Of a stretch of 64,000 nucleotides of DNA, positions 16,079 through 25,784 are shown in pieces. Location of the stretch: positions 124,001-188,000 of the forward strand of contig NZ_JACWMX010000005.1 of NCBI RefSeq assembly GCF_014773245.1. Reading direction: 5' to 3'. The position numbers and the translations under genes were made by a program. The notes under the pieces were generated by a model. It was not told the origin of the DNA. It saw only the letters and a program-made list of their open reading frames with translations, and did not search any database. Every line of letters begins with the position of its first letter. Positions within the stretch are counted from its first letter, which is position 1. Source of the DNA: Mucilaginibacter glaciei (GTDB taxonomy: Bacteria > Bacteroidota > Bacteroidia > Sphingobacteriales > Sphingobacteriaceae).

Positions 16079-16390
16079 ATGGACCATAATGTATATTTAT
16101 TGGCTACAGACCCCCACGACGCGTGCCGCGACGTTATACACTCCAGAGACACCGGCTTAAAGATTAGGGTTTATTGCATCAGCGAAGAGCAATTTCGAGC
16201 AGATAGCAGCGAAATTCAACTATATGGTTATGCAGGTGAAAAGCTTTATGCATTTGAAACCATTAATATTACTGCCGATGACGCGCTCGATGTAGTGGGT
16301 GCGATACAGTGGTATGCCGAATACATTGACTACCCTGATATGGAAATTTTACCTGAAGACCCTCGTCCGGGTCACGAAATAGCTATGTAG
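16079..16390 (+). CDS. Small acidic hypothetical protein
   Basis: 103 residues, acidic, with no signal peptide and no membrane segment. The frame (HNVYLLATDPHDACRDVIHS to HEIAM) looks coding: codon choice is like the neighbours, and the alternating hydrophobic pattern suggests a mixed alpha/beta fold. I do not recognise a family. It lies between the ferritin-like cassette and tRNA-Val, with a gap on both sides, so context gives no clue. Confidence 0.5.
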   Translation: MDHNVYLLATDPHDACRDVIHSRDTGLKIRVYCISEEQFRADSSEIQLYGYAGEKLYAFETINITADDALDVVGAIQWYAEYIDYPDMEILPEDPRPGHEIAM

Positions 16391-16442
16391 CCAAACGCAA
16401 TTGGTTGTATATCTACACCTTATTAATTATTTGAAATTATTT

Positions 16443-16473
16443 TTTGAAGTTTTAACGGCTATTTCTATATTTG
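16443..16473 (+). promoter_or_regulatory. Promoter of tRNA-Val
   Basis: TTTG at 16443-16446, a 19-base spacer, then TATATTTG at 16466-16473 match exactly the Bacteroidota -33/-7 consensus (TTTG / TAnnTTTG). The tRNA begins 16 bases after the -7 box. Confidence 0.85.
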
Positions 16474-16488
16474 CAATCCTAAAACGAA

Positions 16489-16563
16489 GGGAGTTTAGCT
16501 CAGCTGGTTCAGAGCATCTGCCTTACAAGCAGAGGGTCACTGGTTCGAACCCAGTAACTCCCA
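16489..16563 (+). tRNA. tRNA-Val (UAC)
   Basis: 75 bases forming a full cloverleaf. The acceptor stem is GGGAGTT/AACTCCC, the D stem GCTC/GAGC, the anticodon stem TCTGC/GCAGA with loop CTTACAA (anticodon TAC), and the T arm ACTGG-TTCGAAC-CCAGT. The 3' CCA is not encoded. A T-rich terminator follows. Confidence 0.97.
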
Positions 16564-16568
16564 CTTAA

Positions 16569-16603
16569 TAAAAGCCTCTTAGAGATAATCTAAGGGGTTT
16601 TTT
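16569..16603 (+). terminator. Terminator of tRNA-Val
   Basis: CCTCTTAGA / TCTAAGGGG stem with a short loop, then TTTTTTG. Confidence 0.75.
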
Positions 16604-17106
16604 GTTTTTATACCACTCAATTTAATGTATATTTTCTTAATGTTTCCGGTACCAAAGTAAGTAACGACATGCGATTGATAAATTTATGGTACACTAAAAG
16701 CTGATTGAAAGGCTACTATACCGAAAAGACAATTCAGTGAGGATGTTGTATAGATTGCCGTTCCGGATAGAAGATTTCATGTGACCAACAAAAAATTAAT
16801 AAAGCGACTTGGCAGGCAGGCCGATAATCTATTGTTCGTTAAAAACCATAAACCTGTGCCTATTGAATAGTTACCAGATGCGATGGCTGCGAATGGCATT
16901 GCGCTAATATTGCTTATAGATCAACAAGCAACGACTTGGAATATACGCTCGCGATTGGTACCCGTATTTCAAACAATAAACCGTGAAAAAAGCAGATGAT
17001 GTTACGTTAATGTTATCAATGCATTACGGAATTCTGATTTGTGATTTAATTCAGAAAATACACAGAATTGACGGGGTTACTTGCGGAAAATTAACCCCCG
17101 CTCCGT
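16604..17106. other. AT-rich gap without a recognisable gene
   Basis: About 500 bases after the tRNA terminator. All frames are short and broken; one 29-codon frame (16780-16869) and a GTG frame from 16983 show no family resemblance. The DNA looks decayed. Close to the next gene an inverted repeat GGGGTTA/TAACCCC (17073-17098) sits directly before its start codon. Confidence 0.5.
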
Positions 17107-19935
17107 ATGAAGTTTATACACTTTTACAAAAAAATCCTTTTTCTTTTATTCACCATCTTATCATTTTCCTCCGCATTGATAGCACAAACTATTGAGGGAA
17201 GAGTAACTGATGCACACACCGGCGAGACCTTGCCGGGTGCCACAGTTCACTTAACGCAAAATGGTACCAGCAAATACACATCGGTGGGTTTGAATGGCAC
17301 TTACCGATTTAAAAAAATTGCAACAGGCCCTTATCAGATCAGGGTTAACTATGTTGGTTACGCAGCCTCTAAAGTATTTGAAGGCAACTTATCAGCCGCA
17401 ACCGAGCTCAGAATTGTAAACATTGCTTTAACTGATGCGAGCACACAAATGAGCGAAGTAAAAGTTACTGCCCAGGCAAACAAAGAAACTGATAGAAATG
17501 CACGTGGCCTTGAAAAAAGTGCCCCGATGGTAATGAATATCCTATCGTCAAACACCATTCAGCTACTGCCTGATGTTACTGTAGGCAATGCACTACAGCG
17601 GGTAAGCGGTGTAACCATACAGCGTTCGGCTAACGGCGAGGGCCGCTATGCCATTATTCGCGGCATGGACCAGCGGTATAACTCAACGTTGGTGAACGGT
17701 ATTAAAATCCCAAGTCCTGATCCAAGCTATCGTTTTGTACCGATGGATATTTTCCCTTCGGAAATGCTGGAACGACTTGAAGTGATCAAAGCCCTTACTC
17801 CGGGTATGGAGGGTGATGCGATTGGTGGCGCCATGAATTTGGTTATGAAAAGCGCGCCTTATCATTTTACTTTAAGCGCTAATGCCTCTGCAGGTTTTTC
17901 GTCATTGTTTTCTAACGGAAGGCTGTTCAGTGCTTTTAACTCATCGCCTAACATGAAATCGCCGGCAATGATAAACGGCAATAATTATGCGGCAATGCCT
18001 GCTGATTTCAGCAACCGTGCTTATACCAGTCAGCATAGCCTTAACAATCCGTTAAGTTCAACAGCCGGTTTGACTATAGGCGATAGGTTCCTGAATAATA
18101 AATTAGGTGTTATCATCTCTGGTAGCTACCAGAATATCTACCGCGGCTCAAACTCTAAACAGTTAACACCAAATGCGCAGCCGTCGGCCATACCATTGCC
18201 AAACTCTCCGCAGTTTTCTGATGCTTATGACCGAGCCTACTCTACCCAAACACAGCGTTTAGGTTTGCATAATAAAATCGATTATGTCATCAACGACAGA
18301 AACAAGATCTCGTTATATAACCTTTACATTCATCAAAACGAATACGAATCAAGGATCACTTCAGACACTTTAGGCCTTGGTTTAAACTCCACTAACTTAA
18401 GCAAACAGATCACACTTGCTAACAGGAATACCTTAACAAAACAGAATATTTACAACGGGACGCTGCATGGTGAGCATATCATCAGCGATAAATTCCGACT
18501 AAACTGGGACGGTATCTATTCAATAGCTTCGAGGCACATGCCTGACCGTACAGAATTTGCATACGATGCCAATAAATCATTAAATGCGTTAGGCCAGGTG
18601 ACTACTGAAATTGATAACAACACCAAGCTTACCCATCACTGGGAAAATAACCGTGACCGCGACCTGTCTGGATATGCCAACTTCTTTTACACACCAAAAA
18701 TTGCGGGTACAGATGTTGAATTTGCGTTAGGTGGTTTGTATCGCCATAAGTTAAGAGATGCCGATTACATTACTTACTCTTTAACAGGTGGTAAATCAAC
18801 CTTATTCAGTAATAATTTCGCCGCTATTCCTTTCGCTTTTAATTCGGCGGCAGATGGTATCGGTAGCAATAATCCCGATCTGCAAAACAACTACAATGTA
18901 CGTGAAGATGATAATGCCGAGTACCTGCAGGTAAAATTCAATCCCTTCCCCAAATTACAGGTGTTGGGTGGTGTAAGGATCGAAAATACTTATATGACCT
19001 ATGAAACCCAATCGCCGGCTACGGTTACCCAACGCAGCGGTACCATTATCTACAGCGATTTCTTGCCAAGTATACATTTGAAATACGCGTTAACAGATAA
19101 GCAGAACATTAGGGCATCGTACTTCGCATCTATTAGCCGCCCCGGTTTTGGTGAGCTGGTGCCTTACAAAGTATCGGGCGAGTATTATGATCAGGTTGGT
19201 AATCCGCTGTTGAAACATATCACAGCCGATAACTATGATTTACGCTACGAACTTTTTCCCGGCGGGTCTGACCAAATATTGATCGGCACGTTCTACAAAA
19301 AGATCTACAACCCTATCGAGTATTTCGTAGTGCGCGACGGCGGCCCAAGTTCACAGGTGATTAAGCCGCAAAATGATGCAGGCAATGCTACTAATTACGG
19401 TGCAGAGGTATTAGCAACCAAGTTCTTCGGGCTTATAGGTTTTTCGGTAAACTATACGTACACCCACTCACGGATCACAACAAACAAATTATTGTATGTT
19501 AATGACCCTGCTGCGGGTTCTATACAAACTTTAGTTGATGAAACCCGCCCTTTACAAGGCCAGGCAAACCATGTAGGTAATGCATCCATATTATTTAAGA
19601 GCGTTAAGCTTGGTTTAGATATGCAGGCAGCATTTGTTTACACAGGTGAGCGCCTAACCCAGGTATCACCTTATGCTAACCTTGATTTTTACCAGCATGC
19701 ATATAACCAATTGGATTTTTCGTTCGAGAAAACCATTGGTAAAAAGCTTTCTTTTTATGGAAAGATCAACAACATTACAAACGCCGCCAGCAAAATATAT
19801 TTAAAGTTCCCACATGGCAGCCTCGATGCTAAACAACAGGAATTTTTAGGTAAACAGGATATAGCTGCACAAACCTTAGTACAAAGCGATTACTATAAAA
19901 CATCATTTCTTGGTGGTTTAAGATATAAATTATAA
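17107..19935 (+). CDS. TonB-dependent outer-membrane receptor
   Basis: 942 residues: a signal peptide (about 1-26), a carboxypeptidase-regulatory-like domain (about 28-112, IEGRVTDAHTGETLPGATV), a plug (about 140-250, with GNALQRVSGVTIQRS, DAIGGAMNLVM) and a 22-strand-type barrel ending in an aromatic/hydrophobic tail (LGGLRYKL). It is a non-SusC receptor of the kind that imports a specific ligand with TonB energy. It is followed after 11 bases by a surface lipoprotein and then by a secreted histidine phosphatase. That order suggests uptake linked to an extracellular phosphorylated substrate, which is inference. An earlier GTG start (16983) is in another frame and is rejected. Confidence 0.92.
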   Translation: MKFIHFYKKILFLLFTILSFSSALIAQTIEGRVTDAHTGETLPGATVHLTQNGTSKYTSVGLNGTYRFKKIATGPYQIRVNYVGYAASKVFEGNLSAATELRIVNIALTDASTQMSEVKVTAQANKETDRNARGLEKSAPMVMNILSSNTIQLLPDVTVGNALQRVSGVTIQRSANGEGRYAIIRGMDQRYNSTLVNGIKIPSPDPSYRFVPMDIFPSEMLERLEVIKALTPGMEGDAIGGAMNLVMKSAPYHFTLSANASAGFSSLFSNGRLFSAFNSSPNMKSPAMINGNNYAAMPADFSNRAYTSQHSLNNPLSSTAGLTIGDRFLNNKLGVIISGSYQNIYRGSNSKQLTPNAQPSAIPLPNSPQFSDAYDRAYSTQTQRLGLHNKIDYVINDRNKISLYNLYIHQNEYESRITSDTLGLGLNSTNLSKQITLANRNTLTKQNIYNGTLHGEHIISDKFRLNWDGIYSIASRHMPDRTEFAYDANKSLNALGQVTTEIDNNTKLTHHWENNRDRDLSGYANFFYTPKIAGTDVEFALGGLYRHKLRDADYITYSLTGGKSTLFSNNFAAIPFAFNSAADGIGSNNPDLQNNYNVREDDNAEYLQVKFNPFPKLQVLGGVRIENTYMTYETQSPATVTQRSGTIIYSDFLPSIHLKYALTDKQNIRASYFASISRPGFGELVPYKVSGEYYDQVGNPLLKHITADNYDLRYELFPGGSDQILIGTFYKKIYNPIEYFVVRDGGPSSQVIKPQNDAGNATNYGAEVLATKFFGLIGFSVNYTYTHSRITTNKLLYVNDPAAGSIQTLVDETRPLQGQANHVGNASILFKSVKLGLDMQAAFVYTGERLTQVSPYANLDFYQHAYNQLDFSFEKTIGKKLSFYGKINNITNAASKIYLKFPHGSLDAKQQEFLGKQDIAAQTLVQSDYYKTSFLGGLRYKL

Positions 19936-19946
19936 AAAACAAAACG

Positions 19947-21368
19947 ATGAAAAGATTCATTTCCCCCATATTTTGCATCATTATACTGGCTGTATTAAGC
20001 AGCTGCCAGAAATGGAAAGGCGAGCACACAGATATTTATAGCTATACACCACCCGCAGCAAACCCGGTAAGCGATGCCGCCCCGCTCTCTTGCAGTGGTG
20101 GTAGTACAGTAGTGCCGGTAAAGGGAACTATGCTCTCTGGTAAGACTTACACCGTAGCCGATGGATGCGATCTTGTAATTAACCCTACTGATACATTATT
20201 AATGCAGCCGGGTGTAACCTTAAACATGGGTTTGGGCAGCAGTATAATTGCATTAGGCACTTTGGTAAGTAATGGATCAAAAGATCAGCCTAACTATATT
20301 ACCGTTGCTGGTGTTACCAAGAATGACATTCCTGGTGGCTTATTACCTGTTAACGACCCTGCTTACGCGGGTAAGTGGAAAGGTATTATTGGCGGCCCTA
20401 CTTGCAATTTGATGGTGTTGAGGTGGACGCACGTTGAATATGCCGGCTTAACAGAGGGTAAGGCAACGTCAACCATTGCGGGCGCTGGTACAGGTAACCA
20501 GTTTAGTATATTGTTTGCTAATTATAAAGGCAGCTTCATTATGGAAGACTCGTGGTTGTATGGTGGGGTAGATGACCCTATTCGTATCTCGGCCGGTAAA
20601 CTGGCTATCTTCCGTAGTACATTCGAAAAAAATGGTGTAAGCGGCGGCGATTGCATTAATATGAAAGGCGGTACGGTAGGCACATTGGCTTACAACTTAT
20701 TTATAGGTACCGCAACAAACGGCCAGAAGGCGTCAAACAAAGGCCAGGCAACTGGTGCACCGCAAACCAATATTGTGATGTACAACAATACATTTATCAG
20801 CGGTGGCTACCGGCAGGTACAGAGCGGCCGTGGGGGCTCTGTTAACTTTGAAGAAGGTGCAGCAGGTATGTACTATAATAACGTAGCCGTAAACTGCAAA
20901 TACGGTTACCGTGTTGTTGGCAGCCCTATTGCTGATATTGCTCACTTAACTTACGGTAACAACTATCAATACGCCGATTCTGTAAGCGTGGCAAACCAAT
21001 TTTATCCAACTGGTTATATCACCCAACCGCAACCAACAGATTTCCCTTCAATCACATCTACCGCCAAATACCTCCCCGCAAGTTACAGTTTGGGTTCTAT
21101 TTATGATGGTATAGATGTGGTTCAAAAAAGCGCGCCGATGTTTCTTAACTTCCCGCTACCGGTAACACGCCCATTTGCGCAATACAGCGCCATAGGCAGC
21201 TTTAACTTCAGGCTAAAGCCAAATTCGCCGCTAATTGGAAAAGGCAACACAGCCATAAAACCGTTAATTACTGTACCTATGGATAAAATTTACGGGCTGG
21301 CAGATGCCACCCCTCCGGGTGCAGACCTTGGCGCTTATCAACTGAACGGAACCGGTAACTTACACTAA
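19947..21368 (+). CDS. Receptor-associated lipoprotein, beta-helix-like
   Basis: 473 residues with a lipoprotein signal (lipobox LSSC, Cys20) and many Gly/Asn/Ser-rich short strands (ALGTLVSNGSKDQPNYIT, GGTVGTLAYNLFIG, NIVMYNNTFISGGY), the texture of a right-handed beta-helix. I do not know a named family for it. Placed 11 bases after a TonB-dependent receptor and 17 before a histidine phosphatase, it is likely the surface-exposed binding partner of that receptor, in a role analogous to SusD but with a different fold. Confidence 0.75.
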   Translation: MKRFISPIFCIIILAVLSSCQKWKGEHTDIYSYTPPAANPVSDAAPLSCSGGSTVVPVKGTMLSGKTYTVADGCDLVINPTDTLLMQPGVTLNMGLGSSIIALGTLVSNGSKDQPNYITVAGVTKNDIPGGLLPVNDPAYAGKWKGIIGGPTCNLMVLRWTHVEYAGLTEGKATSTIAGAGTGNQFSILFANYKGSFIMEDSWLYGGVDDPIRISAGKLAIFRSTFEKNGVSGGDCINMKGGTVGTLAYNLFIGTATNGQKASNKGQATGAPQTNIVMYNNTFISGGYRQVQSGRGGSVNFEEGAAGMYYNNVAVNCKYGYRVVGSPIADIAHLTYGNNYQYADSVSVANQFYPTGYITQPQPTDFPSITSTAKYLPASYSLGSIYDGIDVVQKSAPMFLNFPLPVTRPFAQYSAIGSFNFRLKPNSPLIGKGNTAIKPLITVPMDKIYGLADATPPGADLGAYQLNGTGNLH

Positions 21369-21385
21369 CAACTAATCATTAGCAG

Positions 21386-21943
21386 ATGAGGAATTTATTC
21401 AAAATGTTATTTGTTGTGTTCGCGATACCTATCGTTAATGCAAATATAGCTTGGGCGCAGTCGGCAAATTTGAAAGTTGTTTTCATACGTCATGCGGAAA
21501 AACCTGTAAAAGGAGATAACCTCACCTGCCAGGGCTATAACAGATCGGTAAAATTACCGGCAGTAATTATCGGGAAGTTTGGTGTACCTGCTTATACCTA
21601 CGTACCCACTTTAGGGATTGGGGAGGTTACTAAGCATGCGCGTATGTTTGAAACCATTGTACCGCTTGCGGCAAAATATAATCTTACTATCAATAGCGCC
21701 CGTACAGAGAAAGACACCGCGGGTGTAGCTGCGGATATCAAAACAAAATCGGGTATAGTGCTGGTGGCCTGGAACCATAAAACAATAGCGGCCATCATCA
21801 GAAATTTAGGTGTGAAAGATGAAAGTCTGGTATGGCCGGACGATGATTATGACACCATCTGGATAGTGAGTTTTAAAAATGGTGTTGCCTTATTAACGCG
21901 TGATAAAGAAAACATTAATCCGGGCACAGATTGTAATTTTTAA
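21386..21943 (+). CDS. Secreted histidine phosphatase family protein
   Basis: 185 residues with a signal peptide ending at about AWAQ (residue 25). The phosphohistidine motif RHAEKP starts at Arg35-His36, and the second His lies in AWNHKTI (His131). These are the key residues of the branch-1 histidine phosphatase superfamily, although the usual RHG is RHA here, as in SixA-like members. It is exported, so it likely acts on external or periplasmic phosphoesters. It is the third gene of the receptor operon and a terminator follows at once. Confidence 0.82.
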   Translation: MRNLFKMLFVVFAIPIVNANIAWAQSANLKVVFIRHAEKPVKGDNLTCQGYNRSVKLPAVIIGKFGVPAYTYVPTLGIGEVTKHARMFETIVPLAAKYNLTINSARTEKDTAGVAADIKTKSGIVLVAWNHKTIAAIIRNLGVKDESLVWPDDDYDTIWIVSFKNGVALLTRDKENINPGTDCNF

Positions 21944-21963
21944 TCCGACTAGCTGTCTTTAAG

Positions 21964-21994
21964 AAGCCCCATTCAGGTAAGAATGGGGCTTTTT
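21964..21994 (+). terminator. Terminator of the receptor-phosphatase operon
   Basis: AAGCCCCATTC / GAATGGGGCTT stem, 6-base loop, T run. Confidence 0.9.
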
Positions 21995-22519
21995 CATATT
22001 GGCCTATACAAACTTGGGCAGTCATCAACTTTTTCACTACATCTTTTTTATACAGCGAGTCAAACCGCAATGCGACTTTTCCCATAACTTTAGATTTGGC
22101 TTAATATCGCATAGTTTCTCCAGCCTTTCAGTTTGTGTCATAGCTTTCCTTGCCCTTGAATATCCTTATACCCGTAGAATGCATTGTCTCGCTTAAAGAA
22201 CCCTCCCTTCGCCAAAAAAAGTCTACTAAATTAATAGCTATTAAAATTGTTACAATTGGCGCCCTGCCGGTAACTGGCTACTTTCTTAAATTTTACAAAT
22301 AGCTGATTTATATAAAATTAGCATCAATCGATAATTGATTTTAAAATAATACACTTTCTCTTTAGGTATAAGCATATCGACCAAAACTACAATTTGTTGA
22401 TGTTCAATTAACCATATAGGCATTGCAGTTAATAAATACTTGATAATTTATTCTAATTTTAACTTTTATATAATACTCATTTATGCAGAATCTTTAATTA
22501 ATAATCAAAACAGCCTCTT
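21995..22519. other. Long AT-rich leader before susC-like gene
   Basis: About 525 bases with no supported gene. It contains TAACTTTT and TAATTTTA stretches (22445-22470) that are near-matches to the -7 consensus, and a small inverted repeat ATCAAT/ATTGAT near 22323-22340. No sigma or anti-sigma gene is adjacent, so control of the SusCD pair is not visible here. Confidence 0.45.
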
Positions 22520-25500
22520 ATGAAAAAACATCTCCTAACTATGCTGTGCTTAACGTGGTTTAGTATATCACTTTTGCAGGCGCAAAACATCACAGTAACC
22601 GGCAGGGTTACCGGCAAAGACGACGGCCTGTCCGTTATCGGCGCAAGTGTCGGGATCAAAGGAACTACCACCGGCACACAAACTAATACCGAAGGTAAAT
22701 ACTCCCTTTCTGTTCCCACCGGCACGGTATTAACGTTTAGTTATATAGGTTATGCTCCGCAAGATGTCACCGTAAATGGCCCGGTAGTAAACGTAGTACT
22801 GGCAACATCGGCTAAACAACTTGGCGAAGTAATAGTAACCGGTGCGCTTGGACTTACCCGTACGCGAAACCAGCAAGCTTATGCTGCGCAACAGGTTTCG
22901 GGCGAAGAGGTAAGCAAAACCCGTTCATCAAACTTTGTTGAAGGCCTATCCGGAAAAGTATCGGGTTTAGAGATCAGGCAGAACAATAGCCTAGGTGCGT
23001 CAACAAACGTAGTGATCCGCGGTTCTAAATCAATTTTCAATTCCAATCAGGCACTTTTCGTGGTTGATGGTGTGCCATTTAACAATGGAGCGCCATCCGG
23101 CTCTACGATTAACTCGGCCGATCAGCGCACAGGGCGTGGCGGGTACGATTATGGTAGCCCGGTTCAGGATATCAACCCGGATAATATTGAATCTGTTACA
23201 GTATTAAAGGGAGCAGCGGCGAGTGCGTTGTACGGCTCGCAAGGCGCAAACGGGGTAATATTGATCACCACCAAAAAAGCCAGAAAAGGCTTAGGTATTG
23301 TGGTGAATGCCGGCGTAAGCGTAGGTGCTATAGATAAATCAACCTTTACCAAATATCAAAAGGAATATGGCGGCGGCTATGGCCCGGGCTATGAAGACCC
23401 TACCGGTTATTTTTGGTACAGGGATGTTAATGGCGACGGCCAGCCAGACCTGGTTACACCGTTAACGGAAGATGCATCGTACGGTGCAAAATTCGACCCG
23501 AATTTAAAAGTATACCAATGGAACGCCTTTTATAAAGGCTTGCCAACCTACGGCCAGGCTACGCCATGGATGGCGGCAGCAAACGACCCGTCTACCTTTT
23601 TTGTGAAGCCTGTTTCAAACAGCCAAAGCATCTTTATTACCAACGGTGGCGATAACGGCTCATTTAAATTAGGTTATACCCGCAACAGCGATAACGGTAT
23701 TTTGCCAAATAGCAACATATTGAAAAATGCGGTTAACTTTTCTGGTTCTTTTAATATCACCAATAAATTAACTGCTGCTGCATCTATTGATTATACCCGG
23801 ACCGACGGTTTGGGCAGATACGGCACAGGCTACCAGTCAGAGAACGTGGTAGGTAACTTTAGGCAATGGTGGCAGGTAAATACAGATATTAAGCAATTAA
23901 AAGATGCTTACTATAATAGCCTTGCCCAGGGCGAAAACGGTAACGCTACTTGGAACCTGAGTAACTTTAACAACCCAACGGCTATTTACTGGGATAACCC
24001 TTACTTTGGCCGCTATCAAAATTATGAAACAGATACTCGTAACCGTTATTTCGGTAACGTGTCATTAAATTATAAGGCAACAAGCTGGTTAAATATCTTA
24101 GGCCGTGTAACGGTTGATAACTGGAACCAATTACAGGACGAGCGCCGCGCTGTTGGTGCAACGGGTGTATCCAGCTACTCGAGGCGCAATACAGGTTGGA
24201 ACGAAACCGACTTTGACCTGATTGGCAGTGTAAATAAAAATTTTGGTAAAGATTTTAACTTTAAGGCTGTTGCGGGTACCAATATCCGTAAACAACGCTA
24301 CCAGGATATTTTTGCCGCAACAAACGGCGGCTTGGTTGTACCTAATGTTTACGCCTTATCGAACTCCTTAAATACGCCCAATGCCCCGGTAGAGGCGGAT
24401 CAACGCAGGGAAGTTAACGGGATCTATGCAGGGACTACCTTAACCTGGAAAAATACCTACACCATTGATGGTACCTTACGCCGTGACGTAGCCTCGACAC
24501 TACCCAAGGGCAATAACGCATATTATTACCCTGCCGTATCGGCTGGCTTTGTGTTCTCTGAATTATTGAAGGATTACAGTTGGTTATCATACGGAAAGTT
24601 ACGTGCCAACTACGCAGAGGTGGGCAACGATGCGCCTATTTACAGCACTATAGATACTTACACATTAGGCACGCCAATTAACGGCGCACCTCAAGCGATT
24701 GTTAATTCTACCAAAAATAACCCGCTATTGAAGCCTGAGCGTACAACAAGCTCGGAGTATGGCGTTGAAATGCAGTTTTTTAATAGCAGAGTAGGTTTTG
24801 ATGCGACTTATTATATAAACAAAACGGTCGATCAGATCATACCTGTTACCACATCGTCGGCAACGGGTTATAGTGCAGCTTACCTAAACTCGGGTACGGT
24901 ACAAAATAAAGGGGTTGAATTAACCCTTAACGGATGGCCGGTACGTAACAAAGACTTTTCATGGAAAGTTGATGTTAACTTCACCAAAAACAACAGTAAG
25001 GTACTTGAGTTATTTAAAGATGCAACGGGCCAGCAGGCACAAAACTTGCAAATAGGTTCTTTCCAGGGTGGTGTAACCATCAATGCTTCTTTAGGGCAGC
25101 CGCTGGGCACTATCCGCGGTACCGACTTTGTTTATCTTAATGGACAAAAAGTAGTAGGCGATGATGGTTACTATCTGCAAACCGGTACCGCTAATAACGT
25201 GATTGGCAATAGTAACCCAAAATGGATTGGTGGTATCAACAACAGCTTTAGGTATAAGAATTTTACATTAAGTTTCCTGGTTGATATCCGCAAGGGTGGC
25301 AGCGTATTCTCGCTCGATACTTATTACGGGTTTGACACCGGCTTATATCCGGAAACTGCGGGCTTGAACGACTTGGGTAACCCTTCACGCTTACCTATTG
25401 CACAGGGTGGCGGTGTTGTTGTTAAAGGGGTAACTGCCGATGGGCAACCTAATAAAACCCGCGTAGAAAACACCGGCTCGGGCTTATATGGTTATGAAAC

Positions 25501-25774
25501 AAACCCTAACGCAGCATTTGTTTATGATGCAGGTTATGTGAAATTAAGGCAGGCACTTATCTCTTACAGCTTTCCGCAGCGTATCGTATCTAAACTGGGT
25601 GCAGTGAAAGGGATCGACCTTTCGCTGATAGGCCGCAACTTATGGATCATCCATAAGAACTTGCCTTATGCCGATCCGGAAGAAAGCTTGAGCTCGGGCA
25701 ATTTGCAGGGATATCAATCTGGTGCATACCCTGCTGTAAGGACAGTTTCACTTAACGCTAAATTCACTTTTTAA
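22520..25774 (+). CDS. SusC/RagA-type TonB-linked outer-membrane transporter
   Basis: 1084 residues: a signal peptide (about 1-22), a carboxypeptidase-regulatory-like domain (about 25-105), a plug with the SusC hallmarks (VLKGAAASALYGSQGANG, VILITTKK) and a large barrel. It imports large nutrients, usually glycans or peptides, with a SusD partner as lid. The susD-like gene starts 10 bases downstream. No glycoside hydrolase or peptidase sits beside the pair, so the substrate is unknown. The ATG at 22520 opens directly into the signal peptide. Confidence 0.95.
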   Translation: MKKHLLTMLCLTWFSISLLQAQNITVTGRVTGKDDGLSVIGASVGIKGTTTGTQTNTEGKYSLSVPTGTVLTFSYIGYAPQDVTVNGPVVNVVLATSAKQLGEVIVTGALGLTRTRNQQAYAAQQVSGEEVSKTRSSNFVEGLSGKVSGLEIRQNNSLGASTNVVIRGSKSIFNSNQALFVVDGVPFNNGAPSGSTINSADQRTGRGGYDYGSPVQDINPDNIESVTVLKGAAASALYGSQGANGVILITTKKARKGLGIVVNAGVSVGAIDKSTFTKYQKEYGGGYGPGYEDPTGYFWYRDVNGDGQPDLVTPLTEDASYGAKFDPNLKVYQWNAFYKGLPTYGQATPWMAAANDPSTFFVKPVSNSQSIFITNGGDNGSFKLGYTRNSDNGILPNSNILKNAVNFSGSFNITNKLTAAASIDYTRTDGLGRYGTGYQSENVVGNFRQWWQVNTDIKQLKDAYYNSLAQGENGNATWNLSNFNNPTAIYWDNPYFGRYQNYETDTRNRYFGNVSLNYKATSWLNILGRVTVDNWNQLQDERRAVGATGVSSYSRRNTGWNETDFDLIGSVNKNFGKDFNFKAVAGTNIRKQRYQDIFAATNGGLVVPNVYALSNSLNTPNAPVEADQRREVNGIYAGTTLTWKNTYTIDGTLRRDVASTLPKGNNAYYYPAVSAGFVFSELLKDYSWLSYGKLRANYAEVGNDAPIYSTIDTYTLGTPINGAPQAIVNSTKNNPLLKPERTTSSEYGVEMQFFNSRVGFDATYYINKTVDQIIPVTTSSATGYSAAYLNSGTVQNKGVELTLNGWPVRNKDFSWKVDVNFTKNNSKVLELFKDATGQQAQNLQIGSFQGGVTINASLGQPLGTIRGTDFVYLNGQKVVGDDGYYLQTGTANNVIGNSNPKWIGGINNSFRYKNFTLSFLVDIRKGGSVFSLDTYYGFDTGLYPETAGLNDLGNPSRLPIAQGGGVVVKGVTADGQPNKTRVENTGSGLYGYETNPNAAFVYDAGYVKLRQALISYSFPQRIVSKLGAVKGIDLSLIGRNLWIIHKNLPYADPEESLSSGNLQGYQSGAYPAVRTVSLNAKFTF

Positions 25775-25784
25775 CAAAACCCCG

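Noticed and set aside
16489..17106. tRNA-Val as an integration site of a mobile element
   Set aside because: No duplicated tRNA 3' end, integrase or element boundary was found in the window.
16983..17195. GTG-started frame overlapping the receptor gene
   Set aside because: It overlaps the start of the receptor in another frame and has no family features.
21999..22196. 65-residue frame in the gap before the susC-like gene
   Set aside because: Starts with TTG, lies after a terminator and has no recognisable features.
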